A stretch of DNA of 64,000 nucleotides from positions 2,356,001-2,420,000 of the forward strand of contig NZ_CP036261.1 of assembly GCF_007741475.1 (NCBI RefSeq), read 5' to 3'. How positions within the stretch are numbered: position 1 is the stretch's first letter; each line of letters begins with the position of its first letter. This DNA is from Rosistilla ulvae (GTDB lineage: Bacteria; Planctomycetota; Planctomycetia; Pirellulales; Pirellulaceae). Position numbers and translations under genes: made by a program. The notes under the pieces were generated by a model, which saw only the letters and a program-made list of their open reading frames with translations, ran no database searches and was not told the DNA's origin. Positions 56,001 to 64,000 of the stretch are shown one piece after another.

Positions 56001-58037
56001 CAGATCGTAGGTGTTGGGAACACCGATTTTGGCGGGACCGTCAATTTCACCTCGACACAAATCAGCTACCTGCCGGCTCCTGGATTCTCCGGAACCGAAC
56101 AGTTCGCCTACACCGTTCGCGACAGCTCGGGCTTCACCGACACCGCGACCGTCACGATTCAGATCAATCCAAATTCGCTTGCCAACCAAGTCGAATACTC
56201 GGTCCAAACGCTCGATAGCAGCGGAAATGAGCTCACTTCGATCAATGTGGGCCAAGAATTCCAAGTCCGGGTTCTCGTCGATGACATTCGCGAGGGGACT
56301 TCGGTCTTGGAGCAGGGAATCGCGGCCGCGTATATCGACCTGCTGTATAGTAAATTGGTCACAACCGTTGCTCCCGGCAATTCGGGCAGCAGCTTGCCGT
56401 TCGACATCTTGTACGGTCCGCTGTTTAACCAATTGCAAACTGGCGATTCCCTGACGCCGAACATGATCAATGAAGTAGGGGGCTCGCAGGCGACGCTCGG
56501 CAGCCAACAAACGCACTCCGGCCCGGTCGAGTTGTTCACCGTGAAGATGCGTGCGATCGGTGCTGGTATCGCTGAATTCCAAACCGATCCTGCCGACGAC
56601 ATTCGCAGCGATGTCGTCTTCTTGTCCGCCCCCGACACCGAAGTGCCCGTCAACCGACAGTTGTTTGGCGACACCACGCTGAACATCATTCCCGCTGGCT
56701 TGGCGATCCCGACCGCTGTCGACGATTCGTACCGCGTGGCACAAGGGGCCAGCCAAGTGCCGATGCTTGTCTTGGACAACGACATCGAAGGTTCCGCTGG
56801 TGCATCGGCAATCGCCGAACTAGGAACGCCTGCGAATGGCTTTGTTCGGCTCTCGGGAAACACCATCCTCTACACGCCTCAAACGGCCTTCACGGGTGTC
56901 GATCAATTCACTTACACGCTCCTTTCGCCCGATGGATTCCGCAGCACCGCCACGGTAACGGTCTTTGTCGGCAGCGACGCAGTTCTGGACGCAAACGACG
57001 TTGTCGATCTGCCGTTCCAGATCTACGACGATGCGGGGAACGCGATCTTCGACGCCAGCGGAGCTCAGATTCGAAACGTTAACGTCAACGACATCTTGAC
57101 CCTGCAGGTCAATGTCGACGACCTTCGCTCCAATCTGGGCCAGCTGACGGGAGTCTTTGCGGCCTACCAGGACATCCTTTACAGTGCCGACACCCTTTCG
57201 GTCCTGCCACGTTCGGCGTCCCAATCCAGTTCGTTGGACTTCGACATCGAATTCGGCCAGTTCTACACCAACGTGCAACGTGGATCGGCGGGAACCGACG
57301 GAATCATCAACGAGGTGGGGGCGACACAAACGACCAACACCGATGGTTCGGGCGATCCTTTAGGAACCGAAGTTCGCGACCTGATGGCGATCCGGTTCCA
57401 AGCGACCGCGGCTGGCACGGCGTATTTCGCCGGTGACCCAGCCGATGTTTCGCCCAACAACGACACGCTGTTGTTCGAAGCGGCAGATAAGGTCGTACCG
57501 ATCGATGAGATTCGCTACGACTACAAATCGCTAACGATCAGCCCAGCGACAACCGCCGGTGGGGAAGCGGAATTCCAAAACCCGACCAATCGATACGACG
57601 TCAACAACGATGGCACCGTTTCGCCGATCGACGCGTTGAGCGTGATCAATCAGTTGAATTTGAGCGGAGCGAAGCAACTGTCAGCCGAAGGTGAATCGGG
57701 CAGCCAAAACCATCGATTTGTCGACGTCAATGGTGACAGCTACATCACGCCAAGCGACGCGTTGATGGTTATCAATGCTTTGAACAAACAGACTGCATCG
57801 CTTGCCAACGGCGAATACTCCGTCGCCCGCAGCAATGCCGCCGCGGTCGATCCTGATGTCCAGAGCAACGATGAGTTCTTTGCGGCATTGGCCGATGAAA
57901 CGAATCCTCAAGCGGGTTCCAGCGGCGCGAGCCAATCGGCAGCAAACATCGACTGGCTGGCCGCTGACGACAGCGACGATGAAGAGGATGCCGTCGATCA
58001 AATCGCTGGCGATATCACTCAGGAGTGGGGCCTCTAA
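53073..58037 (+). CDS. Giant secreted metzincin-type protease with dockerin
   Basis: 1654 residues from the ATG at 53073 (GGAGTCAGGCA upstream); TTG 53034 and GTG 53040 are weaker. The N-terminus is basic and carries ESLEDRRLLA. Order: a pre-peptidase C-terminal-like beta domain (~30-170), a protease domain with HEAGHFLGLRH (~372-382, the HExxHxxGxxH zinc motif), two SdrD-B-like Ca2+ domains (~452-650), a GEVED domain (~663-826, ending STAGEVEDYVF), two Ig-like domains (~830-1033), two cohesin-like domains (~1038-1203 and ~1310-1490) separated by another Ig-like one (~1210-1300), and a type I dockerin (~1506-1573, DVNNDGTVSPIDAL and DVNGDSYITPSDAL). The tail is acidic. It should be exported and Ca2+-stabilised; self-assembly through dockerin-cohesin pairing is possible. 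Domain borders are approximate and the substrate is unknown. Confidence 0.85.
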   Translation: MRRRSDKNRKQLRRRLIQCESLEDRRLLAPVVVSELEPNNFVRDAQVLNLGTNAGKSPEVTVSATFDGGAPDYYKFDLAAGDVFSTRITVAANSTGFNDLDVSLGKVSSTGMSTTEVRGNNSLGDLSLVGQDLLPTSSPLLTGGDVYFNFVIPADGTYSFRVGTGNSGVNPGITPIGGYSLEFQTLRSPLEAEPIGTHQILFLDFDGGFVDLNDLDETQFGSVRLPSLEQSLEAQGFEVGNADRLIDQIVAEFEAKFGFVGTTGPNGDYFSTFTPGEYGIEILNSRDHEDPWGLPNVSRLMMTGTQTDLGILGALGIAPSLDIGNFDTEETAFIFSEDFFSATAVGDVLAIPHSIGVTTADLLAKSIALVGIHEAGHFLGLRHTSNTNSAVQIMDTGGNLAALVGVGNDGIYGTADDVETHFGTDIYTPGELDTFGVQDSISTLAYSLATGTGGGSISGLVFSDTNGDGRSTSDIGLAGVTVFGDLDGDGTLDAGEPRVVTGSDGRYSLGAVAGSFNIIAQVPSGYAASTPTSVLVTSTSGATTGPSFGFQKVAFDITGVKWNDINGNGIQDAGEPGIGGVYIYIDTDGDDHIDLFEPQTVTASDGSFSLDFPGAGNYTVREVVEPGFRQTYPGTASNGEHNVFFDGTQIVPNQNLNFGNQAARDFGDLPSPYPTLLSANGASHGFSSTLGLGVLTDIESDGIPSTNADGDDNNGSDDEDGIVIASPLAPGSTADFVVTARNAGQTAYLQGWIDFNEDGVFSSSERIFTNQTLINGTQVLTTGITVPAGTTDGDKYARFRYGPELNLGSTGFSTAGEVEDYVFTVQATTDLAQPDSYLDDTHPAQQDFTVARNSLDARLRVLANDSTFDSTIFVDSVQPNLDPNAGPVTTGALIIGEEGQSILYTPRTGFTGEDFFFYTVKVASGETFTTSVTVNVELLNDRPVAVDDLFNVPLNATSMTSLAVLANDSPSNLGGMQIVGVGNTDFGGTVNFTSTQISYLPAPGFSGTEQFAYTVRDSSGFTDTATVTIQINPNSLANQVEYSVQTLDSSGNELTSINVGQEFQVRVLVDDIREGTSVLEQGIAAAYIDLLYSKLVTTVAPGNSGSSLPFDILYGPLFNQLQTGDSLTPNMINEVGGSQATLGSQQTHSGPVELFTVKMRAIGAGIAEFQTDPADDIRSDVVFLSAPDTEVPVNRQLFGDTTLNIIPAGLAIPTAVDDSYRVAQGASQVPMLVLDNDIEGSAGASAIAELGTPANGFVRLSGNTILYTPQTAFTGVDQFTYTLLSPDGFRSTATVTVFVGSDAVLDANDVVDLPFQIYDDAGNAIFDASGAQIRNVNVNDILTLQVNVDDLRSNLGQLTGVFAAYQDILYSADTLSVLPRSASQSSSLDFDIEFGQFYTNVQRGSAGTDGIINEVGATQTTNTDGSGDPLGTEVRDLMAIRFQATAAGTAYFAGDPADVSPNNDTLLFEAADKVVPIDEIRYDYKSLTISPATTAGGEAEFQNPTNRYDVNNDGTVSPIDALSVINQLNLSGAKQLSAEGESGSQNHRFVDVNGDSYITPSDALMVINALNKQTASLANGEYSVARSNAAAVDPDVQSNDEFFAALADETNPQAGSSGASQSAANIDWLAADDSDDEEDAVDQIAGDITQEWGL

Positions 58038-58069
58038 TCTTCGGTTAAGTCCCCTCGCTATCTCATAGA

Positions 58070-58096
58070 CGCAGACTCGGTTCGGCCGAGTCTGCG
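58070..58096 (+). terminator. First hairpin after the metalloprotease gene
   Basis: The perfect stem CGCAGACTCGG / CCGAGTCTGCG with a five-base loop TTCGG lies 32 bp after the stop. There is no T tract directly after it; a second hairpin follows. Confidence 0.5.
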
Positions 58097-58110
58097 TTAT
58101 CGCCCCCCCC

Positions 58111-58145
58111 CAAGGCGTTCTCGCAAGAGAACGCCTTGTTTCGTT
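58111..58145 (+). terminator. Second hairpin with T-rich tail
   Basis: CAAGGCGTTCTC / GAGAACGCCTTG with loop GCAA is followed by TTTCGTTT. The two hairpins in tandem probably end transcription of the giant gene. Confidence 0.75.
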
Positions 58146-58260
58146 TAGGCACCCAAAAAAGGCAGTATCGTTCACCCCAATCGATCGATATACTCTCATC
58201 CACGAGCGATCATGTGCATCGCTTATCTTGGTCTATTCTCACCCCTGTTTTTGAGAGTTT

Positions 58261-59010
58261 ATGATGGCTGGTATCGGCACCCGTTCTGCAGCGGAGTTCT
58301 TTGGAACATTTTGGTTGGTTTTCGGCGGATGTGGCAGCGCGGTGTTGGCCGCCAAAGTGATCACCCCCGAAGAGAATACCCCGATTAATATCGGCATCGG
58401 ATTAGTCGGCGTGGCGTTGGCCTTCGGACTGACCGTGCTAACGATGGCCTACACCATTGGGCACATCTCCGGTTGTCACTTGAACCCCGCCGTAACGGTT
58501 GGTCTCACCGTCGGTGGCCGATCCAAAGCGAGCGATCTGTTGCCGTACGTGATCGCTCAAGTGCTCGGCGCGATCGCGGGGGCAGGGACCTTGTACATGA
58601 TCGCCTCGGGCAAGGAAGGTTTTGCCATCAACAACGCCGATGCGGGAGCGTTTGCGACCAACGGCTTTGGCGCCATCTCGCCCGGGGGCTACTCGATGTT
58701 AGCCTGTTTGGTGACCGAGATCGTTTTAACCGCCTTCTTCTTGTTCATCATTATGGGAGCGACCGACAAACGGGCTCCTGCCGGATTTGCTCCGCTGGCG
58801 ATCGGTCTGGGACTGACCCTGATCCATCTGATCGGCATCCCCGTGACCAACCTGTCGGTCAATCCAGCACGCAGCACGGGGCCAGCATTGTTTGTTGGCG
58901 GAATGCAGTTGACCCAATTGTGGTTCTTCTGGTTGGCACCGATTGCCGGTGGCGTGCTGGGAGCGTTGATCTATCAATTTGTCGGCAAAGAAGAGACCGA
59001 AACGGCCTGA
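58261..59010 (+). CDS. aqpZ: Aquaporin Z-type water channel
   Basis: 249 residues, six membrane segments plus two half-helices. The two NPA motifs are present as HLNPAVTVG and [12 protein letters not shown]; the Arg after the second NPA is the selectivity-filter residue of water channels. The N-terminus ([22 protein letters not shown]) and the C-terminal [11 protein letters not shown] match AqpZ closely in length and order, so transport of water rather than glycerol is likely. The start could also be the second ATG at 58264. It stands alone between tandem terminators and the convergent CHAT-like gene. Confidence 0.95.
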   Translation: MMAGIGTRSAAEFFGTFWLVFGGCGSAVLAAKVITPEENTPINIGIGLVGVALAFGLTVLTMAYTIGHISGCHLNPAVTVGLTVGGRSKASDLLPYVIAQVLGAIAGAGTLYMIASGKEGFAINNADAGAFATNGFGAISPGGYSMLACLVTEIVLTAFFLFIIMGATDKRAPAGFAPLAIGLGLTLIHLIGIPVTNLSVNPARSTGPALFVGGMQLTQLWFFWLAPIAGGVLGALIYQFVGKEETETA

Positions 59011-59053
59011 TCGGAAGGAACTGCCGATCGCATTTGATGCTCTTGCGATAGCG

Positions 59054-62014
59054 CTAGGGCAGGCGTTCGATGTCTGCCCCGATCATCATGTATCCCGCCC
59101 AAAACAGCGGATTCGCTCCGCTGGCGGGGCCTGCCTTGGCATCGCCATCGCTCAGCAGAGGTTCGCTGCTGGGGTCGAGTTCTTGATTTTGCAGCAGCAA
59201 AACGGAGCGTTTCCAGCTATCCAGAGGAGTCGAAAATTCGACCTCTCCCAGATACTCCCGCAACAGCGCCGCGGTGCTCGTCCCCCCGACAGCCCAACGC
59301 GAGATCAGCAGCTGCTTGGCCCCTGAGGCTTGCAAACCGCAGGCCATCAGAAAGATCTCATCTCCCGTCACCGCGCCCCCCGCGGTGCTGATGTTCGACT
59401 GAAATCCGGGCATCAAGAATTCGCCCGGTGCCCCCCAAGGGAACCGAATCCAGCTGGCCAAATCGCCCCCCAGCTTGGATTGATCGTACACAAAAGGGCT
59501 GATAGCCAGCGGTGATTTTGTCCCTGGTTTGATCGGCGCAGAAACCCAAACACGCCCGAAACGCGGCCCGATCAACGATCCCGGCAGATTCGCTTGGCCG
59601 GGCAAACGCTCCGTTCCAGCGACTGCATCGATCAGTTCTTGCGATAGTTGTTCGTTGAGTTCGGCATCGGCCGGAGCCAAAAAGCGGCCGGCAATCGCAC
59701 CGGTAGCCAGCTTGTCCTTCGATAACGCAGGGGGATTCAACGCCAGGCCAGGTGTTGGAGCGTAGCTGATCGTCACCGTATCCCCAAGCGCCGTACTCTG
59801 CTCCGCACCGCCGATCGGCAACAGTTCAAACGGCAGATACCACAACGTTCCGTAGGGGACAACGACCAACCGATCGATCGCCGTCAACGTCGGATCGTCA
59901 AGGCCTGCCAACACTTGTTTCCGCAACGCGGCAGCGATTGGTTCCCATTGATCGGGGGTGGATAATTGAGCGGCGCCGCCACGTCGCCGAATGACTCCCA
60001 GCGTTTTGACCCAATTGGAGATCTGCGGCAGCAGACTGGCTGGCCGGGCGACTTGCCAGGCGGTGACTTTGCCGTTGCTGTATAGCATGCCGATCAAATC
60101 GGGCCCCGCGGGGCAGAAGGTCAGCAGTGCGCTGCCGGGGGACAATTGAGGCCACATGCTTTTGTCGCCGATTGCAGGCGGAAAGGCCCGCGGCAGGTCC
60201 ATCCGATGCACCGACGCCTGTCCCACCAACCGTTCGGCTTGATCGGCGGCGGTCGCTAGTTCGGTCCAGGCCGATTGCAGCTGAGCCGCCTGAGGTGCAT
60301 CGGCCGCTTCGAAGGGGAGCCCGGCTAGCGTCGTTTGATGATCGGCCATCACCGACGCCAGTCCCGCGATCGACTTGATCAACGCCGGTGGCTTGTCGCG
60401 GACCGCCAACGCATTGGGCGACAAAAGATCCGGCGTTGCCGATACCAACCAACGCGCATCTAACATCCGGCCCGACAACGGCAACTGGCTGCGAAATCGA
60501 TTCCCCAACAATTCGTCGGCGACCTGCAACGCCTCGTCATACTTCTGCCGTTGGATCAAGCCCGAAAACCGCATCTGGTCGACCGCCGCGTTGGGACGGG
60601 TCGCCGCCAGCGCGTTGACGGGGTCGAGATACCATTGCCCCAACGAAGGCCCTTGAGTCAGCGCGGTCAAGAGCTCGTCCGCCGTGCGGCCACCGATCGC
60701 TCCTCCACCCGCCGCCGATTGAACGATCGCCAACTGGTAGGTGTGTGGGCATGTTGGCGAGGCACCTCCCAACGCAAACGCCATTACCTTATCGAGCGCC
60801 ACCGCAGCCCCTTTCGTATCGCCGTTTTGGAATGCGGTGATCGCAAGGCAATAATTGGCGTACGCTTCCACGCGAGGCAGAACGACGTTGCGGCGTGACA
60901 GAGTCGCTCGCGCATCGGCCAAGCTGCGTTGGGCCACTTGCAATTGGCCCGAATTTGCCGCCGATTCGGCCGCGACCAGATAGCAGGTCGCTGCCATCAG
61001 GCGCGACTTGCGTCCCAATTGCATCGCCGCCGCACCGGCGCGACCGGTCAGCACACCAGAACCCTGGCTGGCCAACGGTCCGACCGCGATTCGCATCGCT
61101 TCGGCGGCGACCTCGTAGTGCCCATACGCCGCAGCCGACAGTGCGGCCTCGACATATTGATTCGTCGCTTGTGGTTTACCGGCAACGGTCAACAGGTTCG
61201 CTCCCACCAAAAGCGCGATGGGGGTTAAGGGATGGTCGAAGTTGCCCGGCAGCGTCGCGGCGCGATCGACGAGCCCGACCGCTTGTTGAGGTTGATTGTC
61301 GGCCAGCAACGCGATCGCTCGCAATAGATCGACCCACGCCTGTCCTGGGCCCGGTGGCAGATTGGTCCGCCCCATCGACGAGATCAATTGTTCGTTCAAA
61401 GAATCATCGACCGACAATCCGCCAAGGATCTGGCTGCGGCGATAGACCGCCCAAGCGAGAGCGCGGATGATCTCCGCCGCATCGATCTTCATCAATTGAG
61501 CGGTCTGCAGCGTTCCCCCTTGTTGAATCTGGCCCAGCACGTCCTGGCTGCCCATCATGATCTGCATCGTTTCGGGAACGTTCGCCAGCGCTGAACGGCG
61601 ACCACTGGCTGCCCATGTGCCAACGGGGACCGGCGCCCGCCCCCCGGCCAACGATTGCGGCCATTGCACCGCTTGGAGCCACCCCGAATGCCGCAACATC
61701 AACCCGATTGCGGCGTCAAAATTTTGATGAGCGAGCCGCAGATTTCCCAGCTGGTAATTGCATTCGCCCAGCATCGCATATCCAGGAATCGAATCGATCC
61801 ATTTGCCCGACGGATCGGTCCGGCCGCGACGGATCGACGCTTCGAACATTTCGACAGCATCGGGTAGCGCCGCTTCGCGCATCAGAGCCAAACCGACGTA
61901 ATATTCTTGCGACGGATAGGACCGCTGGGGCGTTTGCCCGATCGCGGGTGTAAGCATCGTCAACAGCAAGCCGCCGCAGATCGCGGGGATCCATGGTCGC
62001 ACGTTCGTCGTCAT
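59054..62014 (-). CDS. TPR protein with degenerate CHAT-like domain
   Basis: 986 residues from the ATG at 62014, preceded by GAGGAAA. A signal peptide (PWIPAICGGLLLTMLTPAIG) sends it outside the cytoplasm. Most of the chain is TPR-like alpha-helical repeats (LMREAALPDAVEMFEASIRRG, YDEALQVADELLG). The last ~330 residues match the CHAT fold of clan CD peptidases: VVVPYGTLWYLPFELLPIG, and the Cys block IFLMACGLQASGAKQLLISRW, then NPLFWAGYMMIGA. The His that normally precedes the Cys (in a THG motif) is not seen; the corresponding strand reads GRVWVSAPIK. The Cys is present, the partner is missing, so catalysis is doubtful and a scaffold role is likelier. It is divergent from the AAA ATPase gene. 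Confidence 0.75.
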   Translation of the reverse strand: MTTNVRPWIPAICGGLLLTMLTPAIGQTPQRSYPSQEYYVGLALMREAALPDAVEMFEASIRRGRTDPSGKWIDSIPGYAMLGECNYQLGNLRLAHQNFDAAIGLMLRHSGWLQAVQWPQSLAGGRAPVPVGTWAASGRRSALANVPETMQIMMGSQDVLGQIQQGGTLQTAQLMKIDAAEIIRALAWAVYRRSQILGGLSVDDSLNEQLISSMGRTNLPPGPGQAWVDLLRAIALLADNQPQQAVGLVDRAATLPGNFDHPLTPIALLVGANLLTVAGKPQATNQYVEAALSAAAYGHYEVAAEAMRIAVGPLASQGSGVLTGRAGAAAMQLGRKSRLMAATCYLVAAESAANSGQLQVAQRSLADARATLSRRNVVLPRVEAYANYCLAITAFQNGDTKGAAVALDKVMAFALGGASPTCPHTYQLAIVQSAAGGGAIGGRTADELLTALTQGPSLGQWYLDPVNALAATRPNAAVDQMRFSGLIQRQKYDEALQVADELLGNRFRSQLPLSGRMLDARWLVSATPDLLSPNALAVRDKPPALIKSIAGLASVMADHQTTLAGLPFEAADAPQAAQLQSAWTELATAADQAERLVGQASVHRMDLPRAFPPAIGDKSMWPQLSPGSALLTFCPAGPDLIGMLYSNGKVTAWQVARPASLLPQISNWVKTLGVIRRRGGAAQLSTPDQWEPIAAALRKQVLAGLDDPTLTAIDRLVVVPYGTLWYLPFELLPIGGAEQSTALGDTVTISYAPTPGLALNPPALSKDKLATGAIAGRFLAPADAELNEQLSQELIDAVAGTERLPGQANLPGSLIGPRFGRVWVSAPIKPGTKSPLAISPFVYDQSKLGGDLASWIRFPWGAPGEFLMPGFQSNISTAGGAVTGDEIFLMACGLQASGAKQLLISRWAVGGTSTAALLREYLGEVEFSTPLDSWKRSVLLLQNQELDPSSEPLLSDGDAKAGPASGANPLFWAGYMMIGADIERLP

Positions 62015-62317
62015 CGAGAATTTCCTCGCTATCCGCTCTGGATGGCGTCCCCAACGCGAGCCGCCTGCACTCAAACCTACCTCCTACTAACGGAGCTTGT
62101 CAAAAGCTTCCCGAGATCGTTCGAGGCAATTCCGCTGTCTACTTTCGACGCGTCTCACCAACCGATACGATAGAATTCTTTGCTAGACGGTTTGCCCGGC
62201 CTGTCGCCACGGTCATCTCGCGTTCGGCGATCCCCCCTCTCGCGTCCGCTGCCCTGTGCGACCTGAAGCCTACGTCATCACATCGCGATCACCACCGTTT
62301 GACCTTGGATTTGAATC
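62015..62317. other. Divergent region between CHAT-like and AAA genes
   Basis: 303 bp. A TAGAAT at 62171-62176 could be a -10 box for the AAA gene, but no -35 box sits at a usual distance. No gene or RNA seen. Confidence 0.35.
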
Positions 62318-63301
62318 ATGAATGCTGAAGCCGACAAAGGCTTTGTCGAAATTGACGGCGTGCGGCTGAAGCTGTCCGCCCCGCATCAATCCCAGACCCA
62401 ATGGATTGGACAAGGCGAGATCCTGACTCAACTGCTGGCTTGTTGGTTGACTGTCGATCCGACCGATCTGCCTTTGACGCCTCGGTTGATCGGCCCGCCA
62501 GGAGTCGGCAAGACCCAACTGGCGATCGCCGGTGCGCAGCAACGCGAACTGCCGATCTACATCTACCAATGCACCGCCGACACGCGTCCCGAGGATCTGT
62601 TGGTCACGCCCGTGCTGTCGCAAAACGGCAACATCTCCTACCACGCTTCGCCGTTGGTGACAGCGATGTTATGCGGCGGAGTCTGCATTTTGGATGAGGG
62701 CAACCGGATGAACGAAAAATCGTGGGCCAGCCTGGCGCCGCTGTTCGATCAGCGCCGGTATGTCGAATCGATTGTGGCCGGAATCACGATTGGTGCCCAT
62801 GAAAATTTCCGCGCCGCGGTGACCATGAACCAAGATGAATCGACCTTCGAAATCCCCGACTACATCCTCAGCCGCTTGCAACCTACATTGGAAGTCGGAT
62901 TTCCCGACCCGCAGGATGAGATGGCGATCCTGCAATACCACCTGCCGTTTGCCGAAGCGGAGATGCTGGCGCTGACTGTCGATTTCCTGCAACGATCCCA
63001 TCAACTGAAACTCGACTTCTCCCCCCGCGACGGAATCAACATGTTGCGGTATGCACTCAAGCGACTCTCGCAGGACAGAGCTCATCCGCTCAGTCGCGAT
63101 CAAGCCTGGCACGAAGCGCTGCAAAATTGCTTAGGCCCCGACGCGTTGGACCTCGAATCGCTGGCCGAGCGCAAACAACGGACGCTCGGCGGGAATTCGG
63201 TCCCGATGGGCTTGGCCGACTTCTTCTTCGATCCCAACGATCCGCTGCACCCCGATCGGGACGACGAGGACGAAGTCGACGAAGAGGATCTGGGGCTGTA
63301 G
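62318..63301 (+). CDS. MoxR-like AAA ATPase
   Basis: 327 residues. The AAA core has GPPGVGKT (59-66, Walker A) and [11 protein letters not shown] (Walker B with the Glu), then sensor 1 in [11 protein letters not shown] and the Arg region in [15 protein letters not shown]. The N-terminal beta strand ([11 protein letters not shown]) and the acidic tail ([15 protein letters not shown]) are as in MoxR/RavA-type proteins, which act as chaperones for metal- or cofactor-dependent enzymes together with VWA proteins. No VWA gene is visible here; it may lie elsewhere or this ATPase may act alone. It is divergent from the TPR/CHAT gene and its stop is followed by a region without coding content. Confidence 0.9.
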   Translation: MNAEADKGFVEIDGVRLKLSAPHQSQTQWIGQGEILTQLLACWLTVDPTDLPLTPRLIGPPGVGKTQLAIAGAQQRELPIYIYQCTADTRPEDLLVTPVLSQNGNISYHASPLVTAMLCGGVCILDEGNRMNEKSWASLAPLFDQRRYVESIVAGITIGAHENFRAAVTMNQDESTFEIPDYILSRLQPTLEVGFPDPQDEMAILQYHLPFAEAEMLALTVDFLQRSHQLKLDFSPRDGINMLRYALKRLSQDRAHPLSRDQAWHEALQNCLGPDALDLESLAERKQRTLGGNSVPMGLADFFFDPNDPLHPDRDDEDEVDEEDLGL

Positions 63302-63608
63302 GCTCACCGGACCAATCGACTTACATCTGGCGAAGATACAACGGGGCTGGGAACGCAATCTTCCCCGTGGGCTCGCCGATGATGCTTCCCCGTCGACACC
63401 GGGCAGCGTCATCGAAGCTTAGCGCAAAAAAAACGCGGCACTGCTCGGTATCCACCAAACAGTGCCGCTGCCCCTGTCGTTGACGAGCCGCGGACTCGTC
63501 AATACTCTTTTCGGGACGCCCGTGGCTTCTAGTCGAACGATTATCAAAAGAAGGTGGTAGATCGCGGAAAGAGACACATAACTTGTGGTTTCCCGTAGCC
63601 GTTATTGT
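63302..63608. other. Region between AAA gene and nfo
   Basis: 307 bp between convergent genes. It holds a minus-strand terminator (63426-63467). No gene found. Confidence 0.4.
63426..63467 (-). terminator. Terminator for the minus-strand nfo gene
   Basis: On the minus strand a stem CGGCACTG / CAGTGCCG with a 16-base loop is followed by CG and a run of eight T. It lies 142 bp after the nfo stop. Confidence 0.65.
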
Positions 63609-64000
63609 CTAAGCACGCCCCCCCACAAGACCGCGCAGTGTATTCAAGTTGTTAACGTCGAAGTCCTCCCCCGTCTCGTCATCCACTCCCTTGGGCGTCT
63701 CCAGATACATCGGGCAGACATTGAACACAGGATCGGCTAACACGCGGCGGAATCCATCCAGCGTGATCATCCCCTGACCGATGTGATCGTGTCGATCGAC
63801 GCGCGATCCACACCCCTTTTTGCTGTCGTTGATGTGCACCGCTCGAATTACTGACGGGGGTAATTCGTTGGCGATTTCAGTCTGCATGACCGCGTATCCG
63901 GCGTCGGTTGTCAGATCGTATCCGGCAGCAAACGCATGGCAGGTGTCGAAACAAACACCTAGGTTTTCCGTGTTATCGATACCGCGGAACATCGCACCAA
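63609..64000 (-). CDS. nfo: Endonuclease IV, C-terminal part
   Basis: The frame is open to the end of the window, so the gene continues beyond it; 130 codons are visible, under half of the usual ~285. Conserved metal-site blocks of the AP endonuclease IV family are present: GVCFDTCHAFAAGYDL, RAVHINDSKKGCGSRVDRHDHIGQG and YLETPKG, with the Asp, His and Glu residues that bind the three zinc ions. It cuts DNA at abasic sites in base excision repair. An alternative start at 63992 is internal to the conserved domain and should be ignored. The ending DVNNLNTLRGLVG is the normal family C-terminus. Confidence 0.92.
   Translation of the reverse strand, partial: GAMFRGIDNTENLGVCFDTCHAFAAGYDLTTDAGYAVMQTEIANELPPSVIRAVHINDSKKGCGSRVDRHDHIGQGMITLDGFRRVLADPVFNVCPMYLETPKGVDDETGEDFDVNNLNTLRGLVGGRA

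Overview
The window reads as a chromosome segment of a Planctomycete, most likely of the Pirellulaceae (Rhodopirellula/Rosistilla-like). This is inferred from the secreted giants with an N-terminal LEDR-L-[LY]-[SA] motif, dockerin, cohesin-like, GEVED and DUF4347 domains, the sulfatase-DUF1080 fusion, the octaheme cytochrome with HEAT and TPR repeats, and the interspersed hairpin repeats. No rRNA, tRNA or CRISPR array was found. Genes lie on both strands in short operons, several with ATGA start/stop overlaps.

Layout. 1-9.2 kb: the end of a DUF4340 protein; a DUF262/DUF1524 (GmrSD-like) defence protein; an octaheme cytochrome c; acetyl-CoA synthetase with a good promoter; a small conserved protein; a Cys-rich secreted protein. 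9.5-18.1 kb: aconitase, then a mobile island with a complete IS630-type element (TA duplication, inverted repeats, A7 frameshift site) and an IS1182-type transposase, then a large-subunit catalase and a small conserved protein. 18.6-22.1 kb: a two-domain KaiC-like ATPase coupled to a hybrid histidine kinase. 22.3-26.6 kb: a tightly coupled three-gene operon (SbnA-like PLP enzyme, FAD/NAD(P)-binding protein, Y4yA-like PLP decarboxylase), probably making a diaminopropionate-like amino acid product. 26.7-31.1 kb: sulfatase and an MsbA-like ABC exporter. 31.35-32.02 kb: tandem ~286-bp hairpin-rich repeats. 32.2-34.5 kb: HtrA-like protease and a cation/Ca2+ exchanger.

34.5-50.4 kb is the most striking part. 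A minus-strand operon (TolC-like channel, periplasmic adaptor, GAF-like/HlyD membrane protein, PqqD-like/M50/HlyD membrane protein) diverges from a plus-strand pair: a 2.2-thousand-residue DUF4347/cadherin-like surface protein whose stop codon overlaps the start of a GGDEF/HD-GYP-type c-di-GMP protein. No ABC ATPase is encoded there. I read this as a candidate export and regulation module for a giant adhesin, with a site-2-protease-like membrane protein where a type I system would have its ABC transporter.

50.5-64 kb: a 29-residue basic protein resembling the COX24/mS38 ribosomal protein family, an outer-membrane barrel protein, a 1654-residue secreted metzincin with SdrD-B-like, GEVED, cohesin-like and dockerin domains, aquaporin, a TPR/CHAT-like protein that has lost the usual histidine, a MoxR-like AAA ATPase, and the end of endonuclease IV. 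All functional statements rest on motifs read by eye; no database search was run.
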